This document shows positions 12,922 through 24,735 of a DNA stretch of 64,000 nucleotides, piece by piece. The stretch lies in the NCBI RefSeq assembly GCF_037038585.1, contig NC_092523.1, positions 33,643,501 through 33,707,500 of the forward strand, given 5' to 3'. The notes beneath the pieces are model-generated. The model was given only the letters and a program-made list of their open reading frames with translations. It made no database searches and was not told the DNA's origin. Position 1 is the first letter of the stretch; the number at the start of each line of letters is the position of its first letter. Source of the DNA: Patagioenas fasciata. Its lineage: Eukaryota; Chordata; Aves; Columbiformes; Columbidae. Both the position numbers and the translations under genes were made by a program.

Positions 12922-13997
12922 ACAACAGAAAAATCTATTTTTTATTTAGGTGTGCAGAAATAAAAGCAGGCTCTTGACTATTGTGAAGCAAATGAACTTG
13001 TCTTGTATAAACACAAAGCAGCTCCACTCTGTTCTGCTGCACATCAGCTTAGAAACTGAAACAAGTGAGTGAAGGTGAAAGAAATATTTGACTGTTGAGA
13101 AACTGTCAGAGCTCTCTCATTTTTACCTCTACCTAATAGTAATGCCTGTAGTGTGGTACATTCTTTCGAACATCTTTGTTTAGGTCTAGAAACACATAAA
13201 AATATTTGTGCACACTCTTCCACAGGAGAGAGTCTGGGTTGATGCATATAATTGTAGTGAAAGTTGGTCACTTTTCAAAATTGTAATTGTATATAAGAGG
13301 GCTGTTGCAGTGAGTATAGCATTAAAAACAGGCTAAAATAGTAGCAGAACAGCTACCATAGAAAATTCATGTTGCAAAATTAGTCTATCTATTTTCAAAA
13401 TGTATAATTATGCATAACAGAAGGTTTGTTGTAGGAATGTGGAATGACTCAATGTTAAATTATATGATGGCTGAAACCATTTAGGACTGTTTGGAATCTA
13501 AAATATAGGAAAAAAAAGGTCTGAAAAACATTATGCTGTGGAACTCTAGAATGAGGTAGCAGCTATAGCCTTAAAGATATTTTTGCTTACTGAGAATGCT
13601 TACATGGAAAGCTTTTATTCTACTCTGAGTTACAGGGAAAAATATATATTTTTTTTTTCAGCTTTTGAATTTCAGCTTGAAAATTGCAGTATGAGCAAAT
13701 CATGGGAAAATATCCCAAAGGCCATGGCTTATGTGCTCGCTTTGCTTTAAAAAGCTTGCCCTGTGTTATCCTTAGTTTGATGGTTAACTAAACACTAGAA
13801 ATTTATTACTGGTTATTTTAAAAATCCTTTGGTTTTTGAGATCTGCAGGCCCAATTGCTTTCACTGTAGAAATATCATATCAGTCAGTACCAAAAAGAAG
13901 AGAAAGTTATCCAGAAAGAATTGTTACTGTTGCATAAGAATTATAAGAAAAAAAAAAAAAAAGAAAAAAAAAATGTATACACTTCTTCTTCTTAAAT
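12922..13997. other. Noncoding stretch, no gene seen
   Basis: No exon or transposon was recognised. An A-rich tract, A15-G-A10, lies at 13948-13973 and leads towards the homopurine repeat downstream. A short TA run followed by poly-T occurs near 13640-13660. Confidence 0.5.
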
Positions 13998-14276
13998 AAA
14001 GAGGAAGAAAGAAGAGAGAAAGAGAAAAGAAGAGAAGGGGAAGAGGAGGGGAAGAGGAGGGGAAGAGGAAGGGAAGAGGAGGGGAAGAGGAAAGAAAGGG
14101 AAAGGGAAAGGAAAGGGAAGGGAAAGGGAAGGGAAGGGAAGGGAAGGGAAGGGAAGGGAAGGGAAGGGAAGGGAAGGGAAGGGAAGGGAAGGGAAGGGAA
14201 GGGAAGGGAAGGGAAGGGAAGGGAAGGGAAGGGAAGGGAAGGGAAGGGAAGGGAAGGGAAGGGAAGGGAAGGGAAG
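13998..14276. repeat. 279-nt uninterrupted homopurine tract
   Basis: From 13998 to 14276 the plus strand has no pyrimidine at all. The left part is irregular GAGGAAGAAAG-type sequence. It passes through AGGGG/AAGAGG and AAAGGG variants into the perfect GGGAA array. Such mirror-like purine/pyrimidine DNA can adopt triplex (H-DNA) structure, and the G-runs also fit quadruplex rules. The gradient from imperfect to perfect repeats suggests growth from the right side. Frames through the minus strand give Pro-Ser-Leu-Pro-Phe repeats and are artefacts. Confidence 0.97.
14126..14275 (+). repeat. (GGGAA)30 pentanucleotide microsatellite
   Basis: Thirty consecutive perfect GGGAA units (150 bp) lie at the right end of the homopurine tract. 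The array stops abruptly at GC (14276-14277). As a register, the motif equals AAGGG, the unit known from pathogenic RFC1 intron expansions in people. No link to that gene is implied here. Long perfect arrays of this kind are expected to vary in length between individuals. Confidence 0.97.
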
Positions 14277-17200
14277 CAATAGAGAGAAGTCTGTATGTCA
14301 CTCACACCTGAATATAACAAGTTAGTATGGTAATTACTGAACTTAGTAGCCCTGACCATTTCTGTGACACTGTAGAAGTTAATATTTTTTTTCCAGAATA
14401 TAAGAACTGAAGTAAGTCTGACATAGACTGGACAGTAATTAATTGGTAGTTTAGACACTCCTATGATTTTTATAAAGTATTTTAAAATAGTGTTCATTTG
14501 AGATAAAAAATTGAATTTTCTACTAAAAAAATAATGAACTTCTCAGGGAAGTGAACAGTGACTTCAGAGGACAAGGAACTCTTACATATCTCATCTACCA
14601 ACTATTTTAGTCCTCGATGCAGTCATGATTCCCAGAAAAATACAGATTCTTCTGTCTCAGGGATATAGTCAAAGTCTATTTGAAGACTTTCTGTTGACTT
14701 CAATAGGTATTGGCTAAACTAATGACTTGAGCATGTACTGACAAGGCCCCAAACAAGTTATGTTAGGTACTTGCAACCTTGGCCTAAGTTGGACCTGGTA
14801 ACCACTGGCTATCACCGGAATGAATCTGCTAGCAATTGGAGTAATTTTGTTTAAAGCAGAAAAACCCCACATTAATAAAAATGCCAGAAATATCAAAAAT
14901 CTGAATGTGGTGAGTCAGGAATTTAAATAAGACAGTAGTTGCCCTTAAACAGATTTGACTCATCACTATCAAAGAAGAAAACATTGGAGATAATTTGACA
15001 TGCCTTTTAAAAATAAATAGTAGCATATATTTTATTTGAGAAACACAATGCAGAAGAAATTACAAATACTTATTAATGTATGAAAACCCTCTGTTCCTCA
15101 CAAGTGAATAATTTGTTAATTATTAGATGAAAAAATATATCACAAATAACCGATTACTTTTTTTTGCCTACTCACAACTGAAGATATCAAAATTTGTGAT
15201 TTTAAACTTAACTACTGAATATTTTTATTTTAAAGATGCTAATTTGTGGCTTGTTTAAAAGTCCATTATGACTTGGACTTTCAGAATTAAACTCATTTTA
15301 AAAAGAAGACAAAAAGTTTATAAGATGCTTAGTCTCCATGTTTTATCCCTTCCACTACAGTACTGTCTGTTTTCCCATTTTATTTACAGATATGTAGTTC
15401 ATCTTTCTAATAAATGAATGCAACTTTAGAGTAATATCATACTTTCAAGTTATTTCTCAACTTCAGACGAGAATATCTTAGCATACATTTTGAAAATAAT
15501 GAGACTTATGCATCTGCGTAAGTATTTTACTGAGTCCAGGAAATGTATTTTATATCCAAAAAGTGCAAAATGAAATTAATTTCTTTTTCCACACTCATTC
15601 TGTAATAATCATGCTAACATTTGGTTATTTTTGTACATGTTCCTGCCAGAAAACATTGTTGCTGGAGTATTTCTGGAAACAGGATATAAAAAGAATGTGA
15701 TCACAGCCAAGGTTCTCTTAAAAACATGTTAATATACTTGCGATTTTTTACAGTATTTATCCTGCTCTATAATTCACTGAGCAGTATTAGTTCGGTGGAA
15801 AGGCTCTTTATTTCTTTGGCAAATAACTACATTTTTGCTCCTGGATTACAGAACTTTTGTACCATGCAATATAAGCTGTTACTGAAATTTCCTCTTTAAT
15901 TTTTAAAATAAAGCATCATCTCATTTTCTTCCTGAAGACAAGGTAAAATGAGACAATAAATATTTCACATCAAAAATTAATACCATGTTTGACAACTGTT
16001 CTGTGCTCAAATTAACTAAGATAATTTCTGTGATACTGTGCTATTCATTTTTACAGGAATTTTTATTTGTGTGGTCTTTTATGGCTGTGGGAAATTTGAA
16101 ACAAAGCTATTAAAAAAAAAGAGGAGGAATCTTCTGAGGATATTTAACCACAAACACGTTACACTTTCATACAAAAAAGACTAGTGAAGCAGTGCCTGTT
16201 GAATGGATCTGCTCTTTGAAACATGAGTATTAGTAACAAAACATATTCTGGTCTTCCATATTTGTACAAGTAGTCACAAATAATAAATGTTCCAGTATGG
16301 TTCATGGAGATGAATTCTCAGAAAAGATACTCACCAACCAGCCTGAGGAAAAAGAAAAATCAGATTGCTCTTACATTAAAACTTTATAATGAGAAAAACA
16401 ATCTGCACAATGAAAACAACCTTGCAGCACCTTTGACCCAAATCCAAATCTGATAGGGATTCTTAGAGTCAAAAATAAAATAATTTTCTCTGTCTCTTCA
16501 TTTTTACATGTAAGTAGACAAGGGAATTCAGAAATGCTGTGGAAAACCTCCTATCTTGACATTTTAAGACTCCAAAGGAATAAGAGCTGACAGCATTCAA
16601 TTGCTGTGTCTGTTCGTAGTCATTAGAGCTCCCTTGACTTCATGTCATTTAAATGGTAAGAAAGTTTTTTGCAAGAAAATCTGAGAAGTTGAACCTTTAT
16701 AACACGGGCTCATATTTTTTGCTACTTCAACCCTGTGTACTAAAAGGCGCTCAGTTTGGAGAAAGTTTTTTGAAGTGATCTCTGTACACACCTGAAAATC
16801 CGATCAGTGTACAAATACACACATGTGTTCGTCCAGATATTACTGATGGCCAAAGTAGAAAGCTTTCTCTGTTTCAGATGATTCCTTCACTCCTTTCTCC
16901 GTCCTTCATGCTCTTTCCTGGATTTAACATTCACTGCTTCCAAGTTCTTAGCTATAATCCCTGTCCAGAATAAACTCCTCGTGTCTCATGGCTGGCAGTA
17001 GGCCTCATGTAAAAGCTGTCATTGATTCCCTAATGGTAGTGTCCTTAATTGTTCCAAAGTTCAAGTCTGAAGGGGATAACTCAAGGACAACACTATATGA
17101 TCAAATACTGTACTTGATCATAAGCCACCAGAAGCAATATCCTAGCAAACATCAGTTTACTTAGAATTAGGAGTTACTTAGCTAAAATTAAGAATTTTAG

Positions 17201-17455
17201 CTCACAATTGATAGATTCCATATTGATTTTCAGTGCCTCTGTCATTAAAGTTTCTATAAGTGGAGACAGCTAAAGTTACAGCTGGGCACATGCCACACTC
17301 CCAGAGTAGAGTAGAAAATTAATGGTCACACTTATGTGCTTGAGGATTTTCTAGACCAATAGAAATGCTTTCCCAGTAGCTGGAGAATCGATGAGTTTAT
17401 TTTCCCTTTTTCTTTTTCATTTCTAGTTTCCCATCTACTCTACAGCTAGTGTGGG
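14277..17455. other. AT-rich noncoding stretch, no gene seen
   Basis: Nothing recognisable as a gene, RNA or transposon. There are scattered short A/T runs only. Confidence 0.5.
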
Positions 17456-17472
17456 AAAACAAAACAAAACAA

Positions 17473-17503
<31 letters not shown>

Positions 17504-17517
17504 CAAAATACAAAACA
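17456..17517 (+). repeat. (AAAAC)n microsatellite
   Basis: AAAAC units run across about 60 bp, interrupted by one A8 run near 17471 and ending in ATACAAAACACACAC. This is a simple repeat with no visible neighbouring element that would explain it as a LINE tail. Confidence 0.9.
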
Positions 17518-19689
17518 CACACCTGGAAATTTCAAAATGTTAATGAAACACAATTCCATTAAATTTTTCATAGCTTTTTTTCCCGTCTCATAACTTGTTT
17601 AATTTAATTGTCTCAGGCTTTAAGAAGATTAACAAGGATTATTTCAGGTACTCCATTTTACACTAAGAATGATTCCCAGTATGGATAACCTCTACTATCA
17701 GCATTACTCACAGCTCCTTAATAACTAGAATTACTGCTTGCCTTGAAACTACATCCATCCCCTGCAAGCTTGGCTTGGCTTGGGGTGCAATTAAGTGTGT
17801 TTCAGACATCATGACACTGTTTTCAGATTGAATTGTTACATCAATCATTACACAGTGGGACCAGCTACTGGTGCAAATTCAGGATGTAGAGGTATTAATG
17901 ACATAAATGGGAGGAGAGCAGAACCGAGCTCCATTAATTAGAAAGAAGAAAACAAATATTTCATGAATTTGTATCAAATTCAAAAGAGACCTCAAAACGA
18001 GATTAAAATGGGCAAAACTGGAGGTCAATCATCAATATGTCTAAAAATAGCATATAATTTCTTTGCTTTTAAAGCTTATTTTGAGTAAAGGGTATGTTAG
18101 GAAAAGGGTCCAACTTCCAAAATAAAAGAGAATGGTTTATTTTAGATGATAAAAATGAATGTGTGTGACCTTCCTCTTCACCAAGAAAACAAAAAATTAG
18201 CTATCTATTGACCTAAACAGAATTTTTGGTTCTGTTTTTATTACAGTCAGTGAACCATAGAGAAAATAATTATTTTTTCACACAACTCTGCATGGAAGCC
18301 TCTCCACTGCTGTTTGTAAGTCTTTCAAAAGCATAGTTCTTACACACCTTTGTGAAAATTTTGGGCTCCTCAGCTCAAAGGCATTGCATAATTGCAAAGC
18401 ATTACTGTGTTTGAACTGTTACCCTCAGGATATAAAACATAAGAAATTTTTGTGGCCTATGACTTCATTCTGTACAGTGGTCTGCCTGAACTATTTCTGA
18501 TGTTGTTTACAGTTGTAGGAACTAGAGTACAGTTGCCTTTTTTACAGAAGAAAACAGCTAAAGATTTTGGTCTTGGGGAACATTCCTCAGTTTGAGACAA
18601 CCCTGTTCTTTTTACAGTCTTCTAGAGGCTTCTATGTTGGAGCTTCTGAACAATCAGCTCAAGCTATGCTCCATAAATATTCAATAATTTTGCCCCACAG
18701 TAAAACTCTTTTGATGATCTGCTTTCAAGAGTTGGTAATCACACTCTAACCCTGTTGTGAGGGCTTGAATCAGCTATTCAGTACAGATATGGCTAGTTTA
18801 CAGATCTAGGGTTGGAGGCTGGTGAGTAGGGGGGGTCAATAAGACAAGTCTATCCAGCAGTGGCATAGCCAACATATATTGCATTATTCTGCCAAGCAAG
18901 GACAGCAAAGCTGCATGACACATTGCAAGCAGTCTTTCGGTGAAGACAGACAATTATGATACAAATCCCAAATATTATCTTTGCTTTGTCCCTTCAGTAA
19001 ACAGAGTGTGTCCATAGAAAACAAAAGGCCTGGCTTTATTAACCGAATTTAAAAGTTTGTCTCTGTATGCTAGGTGAAGCAAAATTTACTGGTGTCCCCA
19101 ACTGTTTTCCTGCAGGCCTTTGAATTTAATCATTGATTCAAGAAACAAAAAGAAAAAAAATCTGGTTAAAAAATTAAGTATCCATGCTTTCAAAAGTTAC
19201 AGCAAATGTCCTAGGCAAGAAAGGTTTGATGAGGGACACTAAATATATGAAGTATGGTCAGTCTCCACACTGAAGAATAACACAAGAGTGGTCTTACATG
19301 TGTATTGTCAAACAGCAATTGGTTTTAGGCTCAAGCAAACCTTGAGTTGGATGGCCTCACAGTCCTCCAGTCCAGCCTGCTAAGGTTTGCCATCCTCTGT
19401 CCTGAAACCTTTTTCTCTCATATGTGAACAGAAGTGTTGTTTTCCATTTTCTGAGATTCACAGCTGCCTTTAACCTGAACAACTGCTATACTGGGGAATT
19501 CCTATGCTGAGGAGTTATCAGTGTACCTACCATTACCTGCTTCAGTTTTCATAGAGAGCATTAAAAAGTCACATTTAACTTCTTCTCTGTCTGGTGGGGG
19601 CAGAGTAATTAAAGTAATAATAAAAATGGTGCTTTCCTGTATATGAAACAATAACCCTACTTCTCTCCCAGGCACACTGCAGCTGTGTG
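17518..19689. other. Noncoding stretch; candidate conserved segment inside
   Basis: No exon was recognised. Positions 17785-18060 are dense in TAAT/ATTA-type cores and complex non-repetitive sequence, which resembles vertebrate conserved noncoding elements. This is impression only. Around 19340-19378 there is a weak resemblance to a minus-strand CR1 terminus (GAGTTGGATGGCCTCACAG, then CCAGTCCAGCC). It is too degraded to call. Confidence 0.4.
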
Positions 19690-20100
19690 TGGAATGGAGC
19701 ATCTCCCTTATGAGGAAAGGCTGAGGGGCTGGGTCTCTTTAGATTGGAGGAGCTGGAGGGGTGGTCTCATTAATGTTTATAAATATATAAAGGATGAGTG
19801 TCACAAGGATGGAGTCAGGCTCTTCTCTGTGACAACCAATGATAAGTCAAGGGGCAATGGGTTAAAACTGGAACACAGGAGGTTCCATTTAAATAGGAGA
19901 AGAAACTTCTTCACGGTGAGGGTGACAGACACTGGAACAGGCTGCCCAGGGAGGTTGTGGAACCTCCTTCTTTGGAGACATTCAAAATCCACCTACATGC
20001 GTTCCTGTGTAGTCCCATCTAGGTGTTCCTGCTCCAGCAGGGGGATTGGACTAGATGATCTTTCGAGGTCCCTTCCAATCCCTACCATTCTGTGATTCTG
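19690..20100 (+). mobile_element. CR1 LINE, 5'-truncated, ORF2 tail plus 3' end
   Basis: This copy is homologous to the last part of the CR1 copy at 42968-45896. It starts in the ORF2 region encoding [21 protein letters not shown], here altered to [20 protein letters not shown]. It continues through [16 protein letters not shown] and NFFTVRVT. A one-base shift near 19931 then throws the terminal EHWNRLP region out of frame. The 3' end has GGGGATTGGACTAGATGATC and one complete plus one partial ATTCTGTG octamer, ending at 20100. It is moderately diverged from copies 1 and 2 and cannot encode a functional product. Confidence 0.95.
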
Positions 20101-22540
20101 CTACCAGGCTGCAGTACTACCCTCTACCATGATGCTATCCAGAGTTTGGATAAAGAATATTTCAGACATAGTTAGCCATTTGTTAAAAAGGATTTCAAAC
20201 AATTTTGCATTATCTATGTCATTCAGGCATCAGACAGGGACCCATGTAACTGTTAGATCATGGTACAAATACGTGGTGATTTTCACTGTATGTTGTGACC
20301 GGTATGGGAATTACCAGTTGCTACATCTACTTTCTTTTTGCCTAACTTAAAAAGCTGATCTGCATTATTGACAAAGACTGTTGTATATATACTGAGATTA
20401 CAAGAGGAAAGAATTCCAGAAACACCCAGCCAGAGACAGACACTCCTTGTATAACTACTTAGGAAGCTGACTTAAGTAGGAATTAATATTATCCCTGATC
20501 CAGAGCTTTCCTTATCCCTAACCTTTCACCAAGGATCAGCTCAAAACCAAAATTCTCTTGTGGTTCAGTGAGGTGCATGAAGGTCTGATATTCCATATGA
20601 AAGATGGAGCTCATCTTGGGCTTAATAGCTACTAGTGGTTATACAACAAGCTTTAAGTATCTGCTTAAGTAGGACTACGAGAAATGAATGTCAGTCAATT
20701 AGTCAGTGAAACAAGCACCTACATTGATTTAGATATATGCACTCAAACTGGTTGATTTATTTGTGAAAAATAATGTTAGGTGCTTTTTCTAACTGAATTT
20801 TCTGTTTAAAAAGATATTATTTGCCTAAAAAACAACAACAAAAACCACAAAAAAGTATTTATTGGATGTTGTTCTCCACATCTGCAGAAGCGTTGTTTTT
20901 ATTCGATGACAGATGAACATACTGCTAAATAGCAATCTTTGAGTGTGAATATTTACATATAAAATTCACCATTAATTTTCTACAAGTGCTTTGCAATGTT
21001 TGCTTAAAAAAACATCAGCCCAAAGGAGTATTTTAATAGTAATTGGATCCAGCAAAGAATTTGCAAGAAGTGTTACAAAAGGAATATAAACAGTCAAAAC
21101 AAACCATTAACATGTGACATCTCTGACAGTGATTTAACCATAGGAGTTTATTTCTTTACACTGAATCAAATTTTAAAAAATCATACTTCCTAATGAGTTA
21201 ATTCACTGGTAGCAAACATTCCCAGTTTCTTAAAATTAGTTCACAATTTGAAGCTCATTTGGACATCAAGACTCTGCAGCCAATGTTCAAAAATGTGCAT
21301 ATAACAGGATCCACTTCTGAATTTATAGCAGTGCACATTCCCTTACAGGAACCCCTGTCACTCTCAGCCAAATGCAACAGGTAGTAACAATCATAGATAC
21401 AGCAGGCTATAATTTCCAGTTTCAGACCAATATCCACTATTTCATTTGGGATTTAAGGTTGTTTAGTTTGGTTTATTTATTTATGGGGTTTCTTTGCTTG
21501 CTTCCCCTGTCCAAAGCAGTAGGCTAGGCACTAGAATAGAAAGTTCCTTTGAATGCAGGTTAGCTAGCCTGGCTGAGAGCACGGGCTGGGTTTTCACTGT
21601 CGTTGAGTACATTGAGTAAAATACTCTTACGCTCATTGTCCTTCGCTGCCTTCCGAAAACTCCCTCCTCCGCGCCCTCAAATGCGATCCACATTCTCTCA
21701 GCAAGGTTCAGACTTGCTATGCTGTACAGGCAAAACAAAAGATATGATCTCAAAGATGTGACCTCAAAGATATGGAACAAAAAATGTGACTCTGAAAGTC
21801 CTAATAATCCACAGGCTGGGGTAACTCACATCAGGAGAGGGTAACTCAAATATAGAATCAAGTATTCCCTTTCTTCCTTGGAGCTAGCCCACATGCTGAG
21901 CCTCCTGGCTGATTCTGTAGCAAAGACATGCCCACAAATATTTCTCTTAAATCACTGCAGTTGAGTAACTTCATAAGAGTAACTGGAGAGTCAGCAGGTG
22001 TGGTGCACTAGTTTTTAAAATACGCAGCCTGGACAAACGTGTAGCAATGAAAAACAACCGTGCAGAAAGACGAAAGGCTACTCAGTTTAGATTTTGTGTT
22101 ATTTGCCAGATAATACGGATTACACACTTCTCAAGTGTGAATGGGACTGTCTGCTTTTGCAAGGGATCATTGATCATTAAATCAGCGGTCTGTAAAGAAT
22201 TTCTGCTGTGAAATTCCACACCTGAATGAGCATTGGTCCTCATTTGCTTTTCTTTCTTACATGAAATAGGAATAAGCACTAGCCTGAAAGAGACTTTTTT
22301 TTCAGGTTTCAGTTCTGCATGCCATTGACTACCACTGAACCAAACAAAGCAGAAAATGACATACGTCAGCACCTTCCAGGATGCAAGTGTTGATTATTTT
22401 TTTCTCTTTATGTGAGACAAGTACTTACATTATAGTTGTTGCTCAGCCTAGCTTTTATTCTGTTTCTGTTTGGAAACTGTGTGTTAGGGTTATACCTTGG
22501 CCTAATAAGCAGGTAGACTTATTTGTAAATCCTTGTTGGG

Positions 22541-22543
22541 AAA

Positions 22544-22583
<40 letters not shown>
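22541..22583 (+). repeat. A21 followed by (TA)11
   Basis: Twenty-one A residues run directly into eleven TA dinucleotides. There is no identifiable retrotransposon body upstream, so I do not read it as a LINE or SINE tail. It is a simple, probably polymorphic repeat. Confidence 0.95.
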
Positions 22584-23632
22584 GTACAGTATACAAGCAC
22601 TGCTGTTAAAATGACAGCATTAAACTTCCTGATAAAATAGCTGTATCATAAAGGCTACATAATTATTTTGAGTCTGCCTCAAGAATGCGGAATGTGACAA
22701 CATGATAAGAAGTGAGAGAAACTGGAATTTTCATTATAGCTTCCAACATTCTTTCCAAGTCCTAACTTAGTTACTGGAAATGTTTGCAAATTGCACTGCC
22801 TTTAAATGCTGCTATTTAAATCAATAACTTTAAAATTGCCAACTTCCACAGAAAATGAATGGCACATATTTGAAATAAGTAAGTTCTTTTTTGTTACTTA
22901 GAAAGAGGTGTAAGATCAGGTTGAGGTTTGTCACTTGAAATGCTAAAAAGAATACTAACAATATTAAAAAAAAAGGCACAAAAAGACAGGATTTCTACAA
23001 AAAAAGCTTTTTCTGGTTCTCTTATCCTTGCTAAATACTACAGATGGCACTGTATTTAAGAAAACTCCTGTTTTGTCTGATAACCATTACTTTTGTGTTT
23101 GTAGCATCATTTGTGTATATATTATCAACTTTCTTTTTACTAAGAGAAGCCCTTTTGAGCTGAATTCTACCTAATAATGTGTCAAGAGGGGAGATTGTGC
23201 TGTGCATACATATGGATGAATCCTTCTAATAGCCATTTGAATTAAATACAGTTGACATTTAATTTCTGAAATCTCCCATTTACTTAGAGATGCAATAGTT
23301 TTTGTTTCTTGCACTCAGAAAGGGTGTTATTTTATCTGTTTACAGGCGTTAAAGCTATCAGTGTGGTGAAAACTGTGCTGTGTTGGAGCTTCGCTGAGAA
23401 TGGCTTTCTTCTGTTTTCCTTTCTGTCATCTGCAACATGAGAATATGAATCTTTTTCATTCCTGGAAAAACATATAAGTTTTCATTAAACATTTCTTCAT
23501 TCCAGCAAAACATGTTTCTGTTTTGGACAATTAGGTTGATGTTGTACACCTAAGGAGTGACGTATTTTTCTAACTTGTGTTTATTTCACACATTTATGAA
23601 ACATTTCTGAGACTTCTGTAGTTTCATTGAGA

Positions 23633-23665
23633 ATATATATATGTGTGTATATATATATATATATA
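23633..23665 (+). repeat. (TA)n/(TG)n dinucleotide microsatellite
   Basis: An AT run, then TGTGTG, then a longer AT run. It is a short compound dinucleotide repeat. Confidence 0.9.
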
Positions 23666-24451
23666 ACCTCTTTTGTTTTTTCCTGTCTAGGTCCCTAAAA
23701 ATCTTCGCTCCTTTTGCAGCAGGCAGAACTCTGTTCCACACAAGTTCAACTTGGAAGTAGAAGCAATTGAGAGGAAATGTTTCTGTTTGTTTGCTATCAT
23801 TGTTGAAGTTCATATCACAGAAAGGGATTATAGATATGAGCAATTAAAAGACAAATATTTCTTGTTGTTCATTTCCATGTAGCCACTTTCAGTGGTTCTT
23901 TAAATATTAATGATTCCCATACATTTTGTGATTGCTTATTCACATGTATTAGACAAACAACTTGTATTAATTCTTCAACCAAGGCACTATTATAACTAGA
24001 TCAGCAGCCTTCATTTTTTTAAGATTTTAAGCCTTCTTGTAGATTACCATTTCAAAACTACTGAATTCAAACTCCAATTAAAACTGCATCATTACTGCAT
24101 TTTACAGCAAAGAGCAAAGATAATAACACAGCTAAAGTAAAACTACTTCTTAAGATCTCAAAAGATCCCTTAAAAGCAAAGTCTCGGTGCCTAAACACGT
24201 TTTCTCAAAAACGCTTCTGGCAAAGAAACTTATATTTTTAGCAGTAATAAAAGAATTACATACATTGTATACCAGGTAGCAGGTGACTTCTTTAATACTT
24301 TGAATTTCATTTAAAGTCACATATAACTGATTTTTTCCAAAAATCTTGAGGTTTTTTCATCTCTCAGGTCAATATTTGTCAAGTGAATTTAATATAGAAT
24401 AGTTTTCTTCTAAAAGACACAAGATCTAAATAAGTAGATGCAGGTCTCATT

Positions 24452-24735
24452 AGAATCATAGGCTGTCCTGAGTTGAAAGGGATCCACAAGGATCATTGAG
24501 TCCAACTCCTGTCCCTGCATAGGACAACCCCAAAATTCACACCATGTGTCCAAGAGTGTTGTCTAATCGCTTCTTGAATATTGATAGGCTTGGGGCCATG
24601 ACTATCTCCCTGGGGAGCCTGTTCCAGTGCTCCACCACCAATGGATGAAGAACCATTTACTAATGTCCAGCCTAAACTTCCTCTGGCACATCTTCCTGCT
24701 GTCCCCTTGGGTCCTGTCATTGGTCACTAGAGATA
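24452..24735 (-). mobile_element. CR1 LINE, 5'-truncated 3' end
   Basis: On the plus strand it begins AGAATCATAGGCTGTCCTG and then matches the copy at 6978-7317 base by base with scattered changes. The shared blocks are GAGTCCAACTCCTGTCCCTG, CTTGAATATTGATAGGCTTG and CTGGGGAGCCTGTTCCAGTG. The conserved stretch ends near GGTCACTAGAGA at about 24733. It is inverted, so the element lies on the minus strand and is about 284 bp long. The two minus-strand copies are one subfamily, and this one is about 50 bp shorter at its 5' end. Confidence 0.92.

Larger units (their letters stand above)
20101..24451. other. AT-rich noncoding stretch with simple repeats
   Basis: No gene was recognised. It holds the poly-A/(TA)n tract at 22541-22583 and the TA/TG tract at 23633-23665. 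A slightly GC-richer patch at about 21500-21700 contains a few CpG sites but falls far short of a CpG island. Confidence 0.5.

Noticed and set aside
13907..14497. 196-codon minus-strand frame (and two shorter overlapping ones) rich in Pro-Ser-Leu-Pro-Phe
   Set aside because: It is the translation of the GGGAA repeat and adjoining homopurine tract; period-5 repeats stay open in all three frames of that strand.
19340..19378. Possible minus-strand CR1 terminus (GAGTTGGATGGCCTCACAG, CCAGTCCAGCC)
   Set aside because: Only about 40 bp resemble CR1, with gaps; a profile search (RepeatMasker-type) would be needed.
21580..21700. Locally GC-richer patch with a few CpG sites, considered as a promoter or CpG island
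   Set aside because: It is too short and has too few CpGs; there is no adjacent first-exon signal.
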